Source: Sulfopaludibacter sp035606355 (lineage in GTDB: Bacteria > Acidobacteriota > Terriglobia > Bryobacterales > Bryobacteraceae). From it: a DNA stretch of 64,000 nt. The notes below the pieces were generated by a model. The model worked only from the letters and a program-made list of their open reading frames with translations, searched no databases and was not told the origin of the DNA. Location of the stretch: NCBI GenBank assembly GCA_035606355.1, contig DATNFO010000018.1, positions 1-64,000 on the forward strand, in the 5' to 3' direction. A program made the translations under genes and the position numbers. This document shows positions 1 through 7,980 of this stretch, one piece after another. Each line of letters starts with the position of its first letter. Position 1 is the stretch's first letter.

Positions 1-104
1 AAGGAGTTGCCCATGAACAGAGCAAAACTCGGGCCATACGTGCCACCGCAAACGCCGCGGCGAAGGAGGACGAACACGACTCGACTCCGCCGCGGGGCAA
101 AGCC

Positions 105-452
105 CTATTTACCGACGAACAGTTGGAACGTTCGAATCGCCGGCGTCGGATAGGGGCCGCTATTCGGTTTCACCAAGAGCGAGAGCCAGCGGGGCATGCT
201 CGCCAAGTCAAAGGTGAATTCAAAGTACGGCGCATCGGCGGTGAACTGAAGCGTCGGATCGTCCGTGGTGGCGAATCTGGATTGATCCGCTATTCCGGAG
301 AATCGATAATGCACGTCTTCACTGGTCTGGTCGTAATCCCCCTCAAGTCGAAGCGTTGTCTGTGATCCATCTCCAGTTGGAATGGTGAATATTTTAGGCC
401 CTTCGCCTTCCAGGATCGCGCAAAACATTGGGCCGCCTAATAGCTTTGTCAT
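105..452 (-). CDS. Hypothetical prophage protein
   Basis: This is a small protein of 115 aa starting MTKLLGGP. I recognise no family. It is mixed polar and aromatic, has no membrane segment, and is rich in beta-type residues, for example the stretch ending FQLFVGK. I chose the ATG at 452 because AGAGG lies upstream of it; an earlier in-frame ATG at 476 overlaps the preceding gene and has a weaker site. It is the last complete gene of the leftward prophage unit and follows the coiled-coil gene closely, so it may be a virion or tail-associated accessory protein; that is inference from position only. The 104 bases to its left hold a short open minus-strand frame that I cannot support as a gene. 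Confidence 0.55.
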   Translation of the reverse strand: MTKLLGGPMFCAILEGEGPKIFTIPTGDGSQTTLRLEGDYDQTSEDVHYRFSGIADQSRFATTDDPTLQFTADAPYFEFTFDLASMPRWLSLLVKPNSGPYPTPAIRTFQLFVGK

Positions 453-468
453 TTTCTCGTCTTTTCCT

Positions 469-1053
469 CTATGCATTTCCGATCAAGTCGGACTTGCGAT
501 ACGTTGCACCTGGCGCAGCCCCGTCGATTACCTCGATGGTGATGCCGCTTTTCTTGTTTGGATACAGCCGGCCGCGCAATTCTGCTTCCCTTGATACAAG
601 GCGCTCGAACTCTTCGCGCGCACTGTTGCGAGCGGCTTTCGCAGCTTCGTATTCTGCACCGGTCTGCCGATAAGCGGCCTCAGCCGCTTCCAGACGTGCC
701 GTAAGGTCATCCTTCAGCCGTTGCCATGCGTCTAACTCTTCGGCCGTCGGATACGTAGACGGGGATGGGTAGTTCATCATGTGATTCGAGTAGTCGGTCT
801 GAATGGCCTTCATGCGATTCATGGCCTTGAGGTACAGGCCAGAGGGATCGCCGTACCGATTGGCCTCTTCGCGCGCCCGCTGCAGATTCTCCTTTGCTGC
901 CCTGCACTCGCTCACGGCCGTTTGGTGCTCGGCCTCCAGTCTGTTAAATCGCTCCGTTGCGATTTCCTTCTGTTTTAACTGGAGTAGCGCCGCTTCAACG
1001 TCGAGCTGCGCTTGCGCGGCTTGCAAGTCTGTTTCCCGCGTGATCGTGCTCAC
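469..1053 (-). CDS. Coiled-coil hypothetical prophage protein
   Basis: A 194-aa protein beginning MSTITRETDL. Residues about 5-75 and 105-160 are alanine-, glutamate- and arginine-rich with heptad-like spacing, as in long coiled coils. A short proline/tyrosine-rich linker (near residues 93-103) separates the two helical parts. There is no signal peptide and no recognised catalytic motif. Its start codon overlaps the stop of the upstream 66-aa gene as ATGA, so the two are translationally coupled. In the phage context it could be a scaffold, tail-fibre or chaperone-like protein, but no family is recognised. Confidence 0.65.
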   Translation of the reverse strand: MSTITRETDLQAAQAQLDVEAALLQLKQKEIATERFNRLEAEHQTAVSECRAAKENLQRAREEANRYGDPSGLYLKAMNRMKAIQTDYSNHMMNYPSPSTYPTAEELDAWQRLKDDLTARLEAAEAAYRQTGAEYEAAKAARNSAREEFERLVSREAELRGRLYPNKKSGITIEVIDGAAPGATYRKSDLIGNA

Positions 1054-1250
1054 TGGTCCGCCTTTCTGAGCATGAGTCCGCTCACCGGATCGCGGTCCCC
1101 CGGGACCTCCGGCAAATCGACCGCGGTAGCCAATGTTAGCGGCGCGTCCAACGGTTCCATTGAAGGAATCGGAGCGGGCTGCCCGGCTCCCGGTATTGCC
1201 GAGGCGTCCTGCATTTGCCTCAATTGATCGTCTATTCCTCTGTCCTGCAT
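1050..1250 (-). CDS. Small proline-rich hypothetical prophage protein
   Basis: A 66-aa acidic, proline-rich protein starting MQDRGIDDQLRQMQDA. The start at 1250 is set by a strong ribosome-binding site (AAAGGAG, 6 nt before ATG). The frame is open for 45 more codons upstream, but those codons overlap the previous gene and lack a site. The stop overlaps the next start as ATGA. No domain is recognised. Confidence 0.6.
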   Translation of the reverse strand: MQDRGIDDQLRQMQDASAIPGAGQPAPIPSMEPLDAPLTLATAVDLPEVPGDRDPVSGLMLRKADQ

Positions 1251-1320
1251 GTTTTCTCCTTTCGATTTCGTCGAAATACCCTGGAACGCCTGTTCTCCAG
1301 GCGGAATCCAGATTGATTGA

Positions 1321-1581
1321 TTACTGTAGGTTGCCGTCGCAGATTTCCTTTTCTTTGGGTGATTCTTGGGGGACTGGCCCGTCAAGAAAGACCTCAGCCA
1401 GATTGCGCAACCCGTCGCAACCGAAGTTCGTTACGACGGCGCGCGCCAGTGTTGCGCGTGCGGTCGGATCGTCTGGGTTGTTGGTCGCGGCAACGAGCAT
1501 GTCCAACAACTTCGCGTCATCGCCCTGGAGTAACTGCCCTTCCAGCGCTTCCAACCTTGTGCGAATGCTTTTTATACCCAT
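1321..1581 (-). CDS. Hypothetical prophage protein
   Basis: An 86-aa protein starting MGIKSIRTRLEALEGQ. The N-terminus is predicted helical and leucine-rich. A later alanine-rich helix (near DPTARATLARAVV) is followed by an acidic C-terminus. A GAAAGGAG ribosome-binding site lies 13 nt upstream of the chosen ATG, longer than ideal; the longer frame to 1626 would overlap the tape-measure-like gene. It sits just after that gene in the same unit. No family is recognised. Confidence 0.55.
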   Translation of the reverse strand: MGIKSIRTRLEALEGQLLQGDDAKLLDMLVAATNNPDDPTARATLARAVVTNFGCDGLRNLAEVFLDGPVPQESPKEKEICDGNLQ

Positions 1582-1600
1582 ATCGTTCGTGACTCTCCTT

Positions 1601-3850
1601 TCAGTAAGCTGGCGACACTTGCGCAAGGTTCGACTTTATGCGCGAGTCCAGTTCATCGCGGATCTCTTGCCGCGCTAACTTCGCGATCGTGTACGCATCT
1701 GCACCAGGTTGAGTGACGTTGACAATTACATCCCCCATGGTTATGGAGCGCTCGTCATGTGTGACCTGCGGCGCTTGCGGCGCTATCGGCCGATCCATCT
1801 GCGCAATGGCTGCCGACCAATCGCGATTCATGAACGACAAGGGATCTCCGCCGGCCGCTTCCCACTTCGCAAGCGTTGGCGTTACGACATGCGACCAATC
1901 CGGCGCAAAATTCGTGTTCAGCCAAACAGGTGAGGTGAGAGACTTCGGGCCAAACAGGTACGCCGATGGCGTAGGGGGTACATCGCGGCTTGTCGCACTA
2001 CCAGATGGCGGTGCGAGAAGCTGCTCGAACTCGTGCATGAGTTGCAGCACGCGCGGGACATATTGCTGAGTTTCCGGCGGCAGTTTGGAGAGGTCGCCGT
2101 GCGCGTTGTCAACTCGCTTCGTCCCTGCGTTGTAGGCTTCGATCGCCGCGTAAATGCTGCCGTGGTACTGCTTCAAAAGCTCGGCGAGGTTACGCACCCC
2201 GCCGTCGATGTTTTGCAGCACGTTGAGCGGGTCCACTCCAAGGGAACTAGCGGTCTTCGGCATCAACTGCATGATGCCGATGGCACCCTTGGGGCTCACT
2301 GCGTTCTGATCGAAACCGGATTCAGCTTTCGCCACAGCGAGCGCGAGCGCGGGGTCAACGCTCCATGTGAGTGCGGAGCTTTCGATCAGTCTCTGAATAT
2401 CAGTCAACGTAGGGGCTCGGCGCGCGACGTGCGGCGCCACGCTGTGGACCTGGGCGGCGTGATCCGGAACAGGAACGGCTACAGGCGCTGGTAGCGGAGG
2501 AGGAGACGCTAACGGAGGGCCGCTCACTGGCGGGACCATGGGATGCGCGATCACGTCGTCGACCTGCTGTCTCTTTGATGTGCCTGTACCACGGACCATC
2601 CCGAGAATCATCTGTGCCGTGTAGTCACCGTAGATTTTTCTGCTTTTGGCCTGCTCCTCAGCCGAAGGTGCGTCGAGCAGTTCGCTGGAGAAAAGGCCCC
2701 CTAAGAGGCTGGAGCTAACCCCGCGCACGAGCGTCGAGAGCAGAGGGCTGCTCTTCTGGAACTCGCGCATTTCTGCGCGCGCGTCCGCCGGCACCAGCCA
2801 GTCGTAAACACTCTGGACCGCACTCCCTAACTTGCCCGTCGGCACAGCCACGGCCGCCGCGTACTTTTGCGCCATCGGGCTGGCTGCCACCTTCCCGAAG
2901 ACCGCTTCGGCTTTTTGAAAGAATCCGGAGTTCTGCGCCGCTTTCTCCATCTCTGTAAACTTGTGGATCAGATTGTCGGCGACGAGTTCACCAGCCATCC
3001 CGAAGTGCGCAATCCCCGTCTCGGCGTGAGCAATCCACTCCACCGCGGCCGTGAGGGCGTGCTCCGTCTTACTCATCGCGCCGGCGAACTTTTCCCAACT
3101 GAACGTGGCGCCCTCGATCGATTTGTCGCCGGAGATGATGCCGACAGCCGTTGAGTAAGCCGCGCCGAATGCCTGCGCGGCCTCGCCCGTGGCCCCGAGC
3201 ATTGACCAGGTGTCTTTCAGGACCGGTATTGCTGCGGAAGAAAGGGTATTTGATAACTGCGGAAGTCCTCCTTCGAAGTCTTGCTCCCAGCGCGTGAGTT
3301 TATCGAGTTTCTCCTGCCGATCCTTGCCGGGTACCAGTTTGTCGAAAAGATCCGAGGCGAACTGCATGCCTAAAAACTTCGCGTCGATTCCAAGGAGCGC
3401 GAATTGTTGGCGGAAGTCGCGAACCGACTTCATGTTTTTTTCGAAGCCGGGGCCGAGTTGTTCCGTCATGTGGTCAATGTGCTGACTCATTTCGCCCGCG
3501 CGGGCGCGGAGTTCGGGATCCCAGACAATTTGCTCCATTGAAGCGCCCAGCGACTTGGTAACCATATCGAGCTTGCGGGCCTGCTCTGTGCTCATGAGCA
3601 TCTGCATTCCCATCAAGCGGTAGCCCTGGTCGGCCATGGCGACCTTATCAACCATCCCGAGAATTCCGGCCGAGACAGTGGTGAAACCACCAACTATGGC
3701 CCCCTGCGCTTCCAGTAGCTTGCGCGCGATGCCGAACGTGTGCGTTTCGACGGCCTTCTCCGCAGTGGCAAGAACGCCCTGCATTTTGCGTAAGGAATTT
3801 TCGTCTGTGGAAAATCCAATGGACACCAAGTACTCTTCGAGAATGTTCAT
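1601..3850 (-). CDS. Tape-measure-like protein with SLT lytic transglycosylase domain
   Basis: A 749-aa protein. Residues 1-420 are helix-rich and contain hydrophobic Ala/Gly stretches (around 45-70), as in phage tail tape-measure proteins. A proline-rich linker (about 438-463) leads to a soluble lytic transglycosylase domain at about 485-605. There the catalytic glutamate is E510 in AKAESGF, followed by the typical GAIGIMQLMP and IEAYNAG motifs. Such domains cleave peptidoglycan glycan strands and are often fused to tape-measure proteins for DNA injection. A strong site (GGAGG) precedes the ATG. No head, portal or large-terminase gene lies between it and the upstream HTH gene, which is unusual for a tailed phage. 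The SLT call is firm; the tape-measure call is inference. Confidence 0.8.
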   Translation of the reverse strand: MNILEEYLVSIGFSTDENSLRKMQGVLATAEKAVETHTFGIARKLLEAQGAIVGGFTTVSAGILGMVDKVAMADQGYRLMGMQMLMSTEQARKLDMVTKSLGASMEQIVWDPELRARAGEMSQHIDHMTEQLGPGFEKNMKSVRDFRQQFALLGIDAKFLGMQFASDLFDKLVPGKDRQEKLDKLTRWEQDFEGGLPQLSNTLSSAAIPVLKDTWSMLGATGEAAQAFGAAYSTAVGIISGDKSIEGATFSWEKFAGAMSKTEHALTAAVEWIAHAETGIAHFGMAGELVADNLIHKFTEMEKAAQNSGFFQKAEAVFGKVAASPMAQKYAAAVAVPTGKLGSAVQSVYDWLVPADARAEMREFQKSSPLLSTLVRGVSSSLLGGLFSSELLDAPSAEEQAKSRKIYGDYTAQMILGMVRGTGTSKRQQVDDVIAHPMVPPVSGPPLASPPPLPAPVAVPVPDHAAQVHSVAPHVARRAPTLTDIQRLIESSALTWSVDPALALAVAKAESGFDQNAVSPKGAIGIMQLMPKTASSLGVDPLNVLQNIDGGVRNLAELLKQYHGSIYAAIEAYNAGTKRVDNAHGDLSKLPPETQQYVPRVLQLMHEFEQLLAPPSGSATSRDVPPTPSAYLFGPKSLTSPVWLNTNFAPDWSHVVTPTLAKWEAAGGDPLSFMNRDWSAAIAQMDRPIAPQAPQVTHDERSITMGDVIVNVTQPGADAYTIAKLARQEIRDELDSRIKSNLAQVSPAY

Positions 3851-3965
3851 AAATTGCCTTTCCCTCCGCCAAACCTCGGACCATCTGCCTGCACAGCGGA
3901 GTTATCGTCTTTGAAAATCAGTGGCTTATCTCTGCATCCTTTGGGAATTCCGTGGGTACTAGCCC

Positions 3966-4373
3966 TCATCTCCGCTCCGCCGTCTGGTTCAGTTTTTCGA
4001 GTTGCGCGATTCGTTCAGCGAAGTCCAGTTGCTCGACACCGCGGAGCAGGAGGTCTATCGCGTGCCGCGCGGCGAGTACTCGGTCTGAGCCTTTGGCCGT
4101 CCCGTCGTTCGCGATCGCGTGCAACGTCCGCACGCAGTCACCGGCCGCGGCGTGCAGCCCGGTGATGGTGCGCTCCAGCAGTTCCGAGCGTGCATCGCGA
4201 AAGCGCCGCTGAAACGCTTCCTTCTGTCGAATGCGAAGCCCTGTACTCCGGCCGATGCCGGCGGCCTTGCACGCTTCCCCGAAGCCCTTGCCGGCGAGAA
4301 GCGCGGCGAGAAATTCATCTTCGCGTGCGGTGCCCTGCTTCACTGTGCGCCGCGGCGATTCATCACGCTGCAT
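3966..4373 (-). CDS. Small-terminase-like helix-turn-helix protein
   Basis: A 135-aa protein starting MQRDESPRRT. Residues about 18-55 form a helix-turn-helix of the type seen in phage small terminase subunits (KGFGEACKAAGIGRSTGLRI). A long helical region ending in an acidic/leucine tail follows. Small terminases bind pac/cos DNA and present it to the large subunit. The start at 4373 is chosen for GGAGG 7 nt upstream; it overlaps the upstream gene by 11 nt. An alternative is a generic HTH regulator. A 115-nt gap with no supportable gene follows before the tape-measure-like gene. Confidence 0.55.
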   Translation of the reverse strand: MQRDESPRRTVKQGTAREDEFLAALLAGKGFGEACKAAGIGRSTGLRIRQKEAFQRRFRDARSELLERTITGLHAAAGDCVRTLHAIANDGTAKGSDRVLAARHAIDLLLRGVEQLDFAERIAQLEKLNQTAERR

Positions 4374-4752
4374 TCTTGGCCCTCCGTTCATCTTCCCGGG
4401 CCCGGTCCTTCGCCTTCAGAGCCAAGCCGCGGGCGCAACTGCAGCGCTTCGCCCCGGTTTCCACCACAATCCACAATTCGCCACGGCAAACGTTGCATCC
4501 GTCGGGTAGGGTCTGGTGTTCCGCGCGGACCTCGCCGGCCAAGTCCACCAGGTTTGCTACCTTCGGCGCCGCAGTCTGAGTGTTGAGCCATTTCGCGATC
4601 ATGGCTTGCGCGTGGTCGTGGTTCTTTGCGAGGGCATGCAGACGCTCAATCAACAGCTTTCTTACCTCTGCATCGGCGGGAAAGAAGTCTAGCCCGCTAC
4701 ACAGCCGGATATATCCAGCACAGGTCTGGCAATTCGATTTACCGTGTTCCAT
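4363..4752 (-). CDS. Cysteine-motif hypothetical prophage protein
   Basis: A 129-aa protein starting MEHGKSNCQTC. It has a C-x2-C near the N-terminus (CQTC) and a second set of cysteines towards the C-terminus (CNVCRGE then CSC), suggesting a zinc site. A helical segment lies between them and the C-terminus is basic. GGGAGG 9 nt upstream fixes the start at 4752, overlapping the replication-like gene by 14 nt. Its place after a replication-initiator-like gene fits a DNA-replication or helicase-loader accessory role, but that is only inference. Confidence 0.55.
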   Translation of the reverse strand: MEHGKSNCQTCAGYIRLCSGLDFFPADAEVRKLLIERLHALAKNHDHAQAMIAKWLNTQTAAPKVANLVDLAGEVRAEHQTLPDGCNVCRGELWIVVETGAKRCSCARGLALKAKDRAREDERRAKNAA

Positions 4753-5584
4753 TTCCGATGGCCTCCCATTCTGCGTCAATGCCTGCCTGACGCGCGTTCG
4801 TCGCGCGCTTACTTTCCCTGCCGTATCTCGCCCAACTTTCCATCACGGCGGGCGCGGTCCGCAGGAACAGAGCAGGCGATAGTTGATCTTTGGTTTCTTC
4901 TGCCGCGCGCTCAATCGCTGCTGCGAATTCACTGTCCCCGGGTGTTTCGATCACTGGGTTATCGACAGAGGCGAAAGCCGCCGCGCACGCTTCGACGATG
5001 CGCGTCACGATTACGACGTCAGCGGTTGCAAAGCGCCGCCGAACGGCCGCCGCCGAGAGGGGAAAGTCTCCGAATTGAATCGGCGCTCCTGGAGGCGCTG
5101 TGCGGTCGTTCGATGTACTTCCCTTCGGTTCTATTCCCTGTAGTTCTATTCCCTGTAGCGCCACTATTGCGGGAGAATCTGCCGATGCGTCAGGAGAATC
5201 TGCCGACGTAGTGGGAGAATCTGCCGATGATGCGGCGGGTTGTTGATTTGCAACGACTTCTTCGAGCCATCCGATTTCCAGAAGCCGCGGGATCGCTTCA
5301 TGGAAGACGTCGGCTGGTAACCGGGACATTCTGCCAAGACTCCGGCAGATACCGGCGAGTGTTGGGGGGATGCCGGCCGGTAGGATGCCACGCGTGCTCT
5401 GTTTGCTCGCTGCCTCGACGATGGCATACCACGCGCCCAGGTGCGCGGCGCCGTTCTCGTGGTCAACTAAGGCCACGTAGCCTTCGCCGCAGGTCTTGTT
5501 TGGTATCGCGACCCAATCGAGGCGCTTGAGCTTGCGGCTTGCGGCGTTTTCAAAATGCTTGTCCCAATCGCGAATCCGGAGCAT
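4739..5584 (-). CDS. Phage replication-initiator-like protein
   Basis: A 281-aa protein. Residues 1-110 contain a conserved-looking block (RLDWVAIPN, GYVALVDH, GAAHLGAWYAIV, a bipartite helix region) resembling the N-terminal winged-helix domain of phage replication/replisome-organiser proteins. A low-complexity linker follows, with three 7-residue repeats built on SADSP. The C-terminal part is helical (about 185-281). The gene lies between the excisionase-like HTH gene and the cysteine-motif gene, the usual place for phage replication genes. The assignment is by resemblance and position, with moderate confidence; no ATPase motif is present. Confidence 0.5.
   Translation of the reverse strand: MLRIRDWDKHFENAASRKLKRLDWVAIPNKTCGEGYVALVDHENGAAHLGAWYAIVEAASKQSTRGILPAGIPPTLAGICRSLGRMSRLPADVFHEAIPRLLEIGWLEEVVANQQPAASSADSPTTSADSPDASADSPAIVALQGIELQGIEPKGSTSNDRTAPPGAPIQFGDFPLSAAAVRRRFATADVVIVTRIVEACAAAFASVDNPVIETPGDSEFAAAIERAAEETKDQLSPALFLRTAPAVMESWARYGRESKRATNARQAGIDAEWEAIGNGTR
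5172..5234. repeat. Three 21-nt in-frame tandem repeats
   Basis: The 8-mer GGAGAATC recurs at 5172, 5193 and 5214 with a constant 21-nt period and continues as TGCCGA in each copy. The period is seven codons, so copy number can change without a frameshift. It encodes the SADSP linker of the replication-like protein. A shorter 15-nt doublet (TCTATTCCCTGTAG) lies just to the left in the same linker. Confidence 0.85.
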
Positions 5585-5590
5585 AGGGCC

Positions 5591-5818
5591 TCATCGCGAT
5601 TCCAGCGCTGGGATAACGGACTGCTCCAAAATCTTCGCGATGGTCTCTGGTCGGATTCGAACAGAAGATTTTGAGCCGGCGCCGAGTTTCAGGTACTCAA
5701 TCTCGCGCCGCCAAATCCACTGTCGTAGCGTTTTGGGCTTCAGCCCGAGCTGCGCAGCGGCCTCTTGAACCGTCAGTAGTGCGCCTGCCTGCGAAATGTT
5801 CAATGCGTTGCCTTTCAT
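5591..5818 (-). CDS. MerR/excisionase-type helix-turn-helix protein
   Basis: A 75-aa protein starting MKGNALNIS. It carries a MerR-like winged helix typical of excisionases and small phage regulators: LLTVQEAAAQLGLKPKTLRQW, then the wing (REIEYLKLG) and a C-terminal helix. AAGGAGG lies 5 nt before the ATG at 5818; the frame is open further upstream but lacks a site. It is the first gene of the leftward unit, facing the Xre regulator across the control region, so it may act as excisionase and/or early regulator. Confidence 0.75.
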   Translation of the reverse strand: MKGNALNISQAGALLTVQEAAAQLGLKPKTLRQWIWRREIEYLKLGAGSKSSVRIRPETIAKILEQSVIPALESR

Positions 5819-6027
5819 AAGTTCCTCCTTGATCGGAGCGCGCGCTGCGCGCTCCCATTGGTTTTTCACTACTTCCACCTGCGCCGCGCCCCACTGGGCC
5901 ACGGTGACGGGTCACCCTTGCTATCGAGCTCCCGGCAGTTTCAGCCGGTGCCTGCTTCACCGGCAGGTCCGCGCTGTATCCGCTATTCAGTTTTCAAAGA
6001 CCAGAAGTGCAGTTGAATCCAACTTTA

Positions 6028-6088
6028 CATTACATGTAATGAAATTGCAAGAAAAGAAATTGCAATTAGTGTAATTACGGGATATGCT
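6028..6088 (+). promoter_or_regulatory. Control region: three palindromes and promoter for the Xre gene
   Basis: Three perfect palindromes sit in the divergent control region: CATTACATGTAATG (6028-6041), AATTGCAATT (6058-6067) and GTAATTAC (6071-6078). A good promoter, TTGCAA (6060-6065), a 17-nt spacer and TATGCT (6083-6088), overlaps two of them. It points right and would start transcription close to 6095, the A of the Xre start codon. The palindromes are the likely operators for the Xre protein. The rest of 5819-6027 shows no clear gene. Confidence 0.65.
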
Positions 6089-6094
6089 AGGGCC

Positions 6095-6544
6095 ATGGCT
6101 AAAAAAGTTACTGCGAGAAAGTCCGAGGTAGGTAACCCGCCGCGCAATGCTCTGGGAATGACCGCGAGCGAGACGCTGATTTCGTTGCGGAAAGCCTTGA
6201 ATATGACTCAGCAGGCGTTCGCCTCTGAAATGAAAACCGCGGTCACCACCGTCGCGCGATGGGAAACGAACAACCCGCCGCCACGCGGTGCGGCCCTGCT
6301 GCGTTTCGCCGAGGTTGCGGAAATACATAACCTCAAAGGCCTGCCGGAGCAGTTCCACTTACTCTATGCCATGGAAATGATGGCCCCTCTCAAAATAAAG
6401 CAACTGGTCGTAGCTGGGCCAAGCGGCCGCGGGTATGTTCTTGCAAAGTTCGACAACAGGCGGGAGATGTCGGCCGCATCGGAGTTCCTTAAGCGATCGG
6501 CCGGCCACCTTGAGCAAATCGCAAAAGAGTCGTCGAAGGGATAA
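6095..6544 (+). CDS. Xre-family phage repressor-like regulator
   Basis: A 149-aa protein with an Xre-type helix-turn-helix at about residues 24-72 (ISLRKALNMTQQAFA, then VTTVARWE, then LLRFAEVAE). The C-terminal half (about 80-149) is of unknown type and probably dimerises. No good ribosome-binding site precedes the ATG, and the predicted promoter would start the message at or next to the ATG, as in lambda cI-type leaderless transcripts. It lies 5 nt ahead of the integrase and diverges from the early leftward genes, the normal place for a lysogeny regulator. Confidence 0.8.
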   Translation: MAKKVTARKSEVGNPPRNALGMTASETLISLRKALNMTQQAFASEMKTAVTTVARWETNNPPPRGAALLRFAEVAEIHNLKGLPEQFHLLYAMEMMAPLKIKQLVVAGPSGRGYVLAKFDNRREMSAASEFLKRSAGHLEQIAKESSKG

Positions 6545-6549
6545 CCACA

Positions 6550-7845
6550 ATGTCTGTCTACCGGCCAAAATTCCGCGATCCGAAAACGAAGGAGCTTCGC
6601 GAGTCGTCCGTGTACTGGCTGGAATTCCAGTTTCACGGTCAGCGGATCCGCGAGTCTACCGAGCAAACCTCTATTACGCGCGCCCGAGAGGTTGAGAGAA
6701 AGCGCCAGCAGGAGCTCCGAGAGGGAACCGGCGGTATACGAAAAAAAGAGCGTGCACCGATGATCTCCGCCGCTTATGCCGATTGGATGCAGGCGAAGCA
6801 GGTCAAGTGGTCGCCGCGCATGTACGGCATTGCGGAAAACTCATGGAAGCATCTGTGCCCTATCTTCGGCAAGCGCCTTGTGGTCGACGTCGAGCCGCGC
6901 GACATTCGCCGGTACCAGCAGGCGCGCACGGCCGCGGGCGCGTCCAACCGAACCGTCAACATCGAAGTGGATTGCTTGCGCGCCGTCCTGAAGCGCCACG
7001 GCGCGTGGGAAAGGATTAGGCCAGGCGTCGAGACGCTGCCCGAACGTGACGACGTTGGGCACGCCCTTAGCCAGGCGGAAGAGATTGTTCTCCTTGCCGA
7101 GTGCGGCAACTCCAGGAGCCGGCTTCTACTGCCCTTCGTGGTGCTCGCAATTGAAACCGCCGCACGTTACGGCACTGTTCGCCGGCTTCAGTGGCGCAAC
7201 GTTGATTTCGCCCACCGGTGCCTCACGTTCGGGAAGGATAAAACCAGAGCTGGCTCGAACCGCACGGTACCGCTTACGCCCCGTGCCCTCGAAACTCTCA
7301 CATTCTGGGCCCAGCAGTTTCCGGAGCGACGGCCAGAGCATTTCGTCTTTCCGTATGAGAGGTGCGGGACCGCGGGCGCCGAGGGCACTTTCGGTTTCAC
7401 TGGAGCGTCCGTCTATGACACAGACCCCACGCGACCCACGGGAAGCATAAAGAAGGCTTGGGAGCAGGCGCGGATGCGAACGCAGCGCCATTGTCCAGAG
7501 TGTCACGGCGGCCGCCTTGAGCAGTCAGAGTGCAGCTACGCGTGCACGGCATGCGGATGGACGGTAGCGGAACTGCCGCGGGCCCTCTCAAAGCTACGCC
7601 TGCACGATTTGCGGCATAGCGGCGTTTCGCGCATGATCAATGCTCGAGTCCCGCTGCCCATAATCGCCAAGATCGTAGGATGGAGCCCGGGGACTCTCGC
7701 GAAGATGAGCGCCAGGTATGGCCACTTCTCAGTTGAAGAGATGCGCTCCGCGCTCGATTCAATCGGCCGCGATGTAGAACGTTTCAGTGAGTCCCCCAAG
7801 AATTCCCCAAAGTGGCCCACCGAGAAATCGAGCGGCATTCAGTAA
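6550..7845 (+). CDS. int: Tyrosine integrase with inserted zinc ribbon
   Basis: A 431-aa tyrosine recombinase that would integrate and excise the element. Residues about 70-160 are the core-binding (SAM-like) domain. The catalytic set is visible: R206 (AARYGT), K231, H352-x2-R355 (LHDLRH), W378 in the H/W position (VGWSPG) and nucleophile Y390 (SARYGH). Just before box II lies an unusual insertion of two CxxC knuckles (C315/C318 and C332/C335) that reads as a zinc ribbon. The C-terminal tail is proline- and serine-rich. It starts 5 nt after the Xre stop and ends 14 nt from the 3' end of tRNA-Val, the expected position for an integrase that uses that tRNA as attachment site. Confidence 0.93.
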   Translation: MSVYRPKFRDPKTKELRESSVYWLEFQFHGQRIRESTEQTSITRAREVERKRQQELREGTGGIRKKERAPMISAAYADWMQAKQVKWSPRMYGIAENSWKHLCPIFGKRLVVDVEPRDIRRYQQARTAAGASNRTVNIEVDCLRAVLKRHGAWERIRPGVETLPERDDVGHALSQAEEIVLLAECGNSRSRLLLPFVVLAIETAARYGTVRRLQWRNVDFAHRCLTFGKDKTRAGSNRTVPLTPRALETLTFWAQQFPERRPEHFVFPYERCGTAGAEGTFGFTGASVYDTDPTRPTGSIKKAWEQARMRTQRHCPECHGGRLEQSECSYACTACGWTVAELPRALSKLRLHDLRHSGVSRMINARVPLPIIAKIVGWSPGTLAKMSARYGHFSVEEMRSALDSIGRDVERFSESPKNSPKWPTEKSSGIQ

Positions 7846-7859
7846 GTATTTTGTTTTGT

Positions 7860-7936
7860 TGGTGGGCGGTCGCGGGCTCGAACCGCGGACCTTCTGGGTG
7901 TAAACCAGACGCTCTAACCGACTGAGCTAACCGCCC
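7860..7936 (-). tRNA. tRNA-Val (UAC), probable attachment site
   Basis: On the minus strand the sequence folds as a complete cloverleaf. The 7-bp acceptor stem pairs GGGCGGT with ACCGCCC. The D arm contains AGCTCAGTCGG, the anticodon loop is TTTACAC with anticodon TAC, and the T arm is GGTTCGAGCC-like. The CCA end is encoded (7860-7862). Its 3' end faces the integrase stop at 7845, the classic layout for integration into a tRNA 3' end. The matching second att copy should lie beyond the left edge of the window. Confidence 0.97.
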
Positions 7937-7980
7937 CCGCGGACTCTCTTATTCTATCGCTTTGTGACACAATCGAACGG

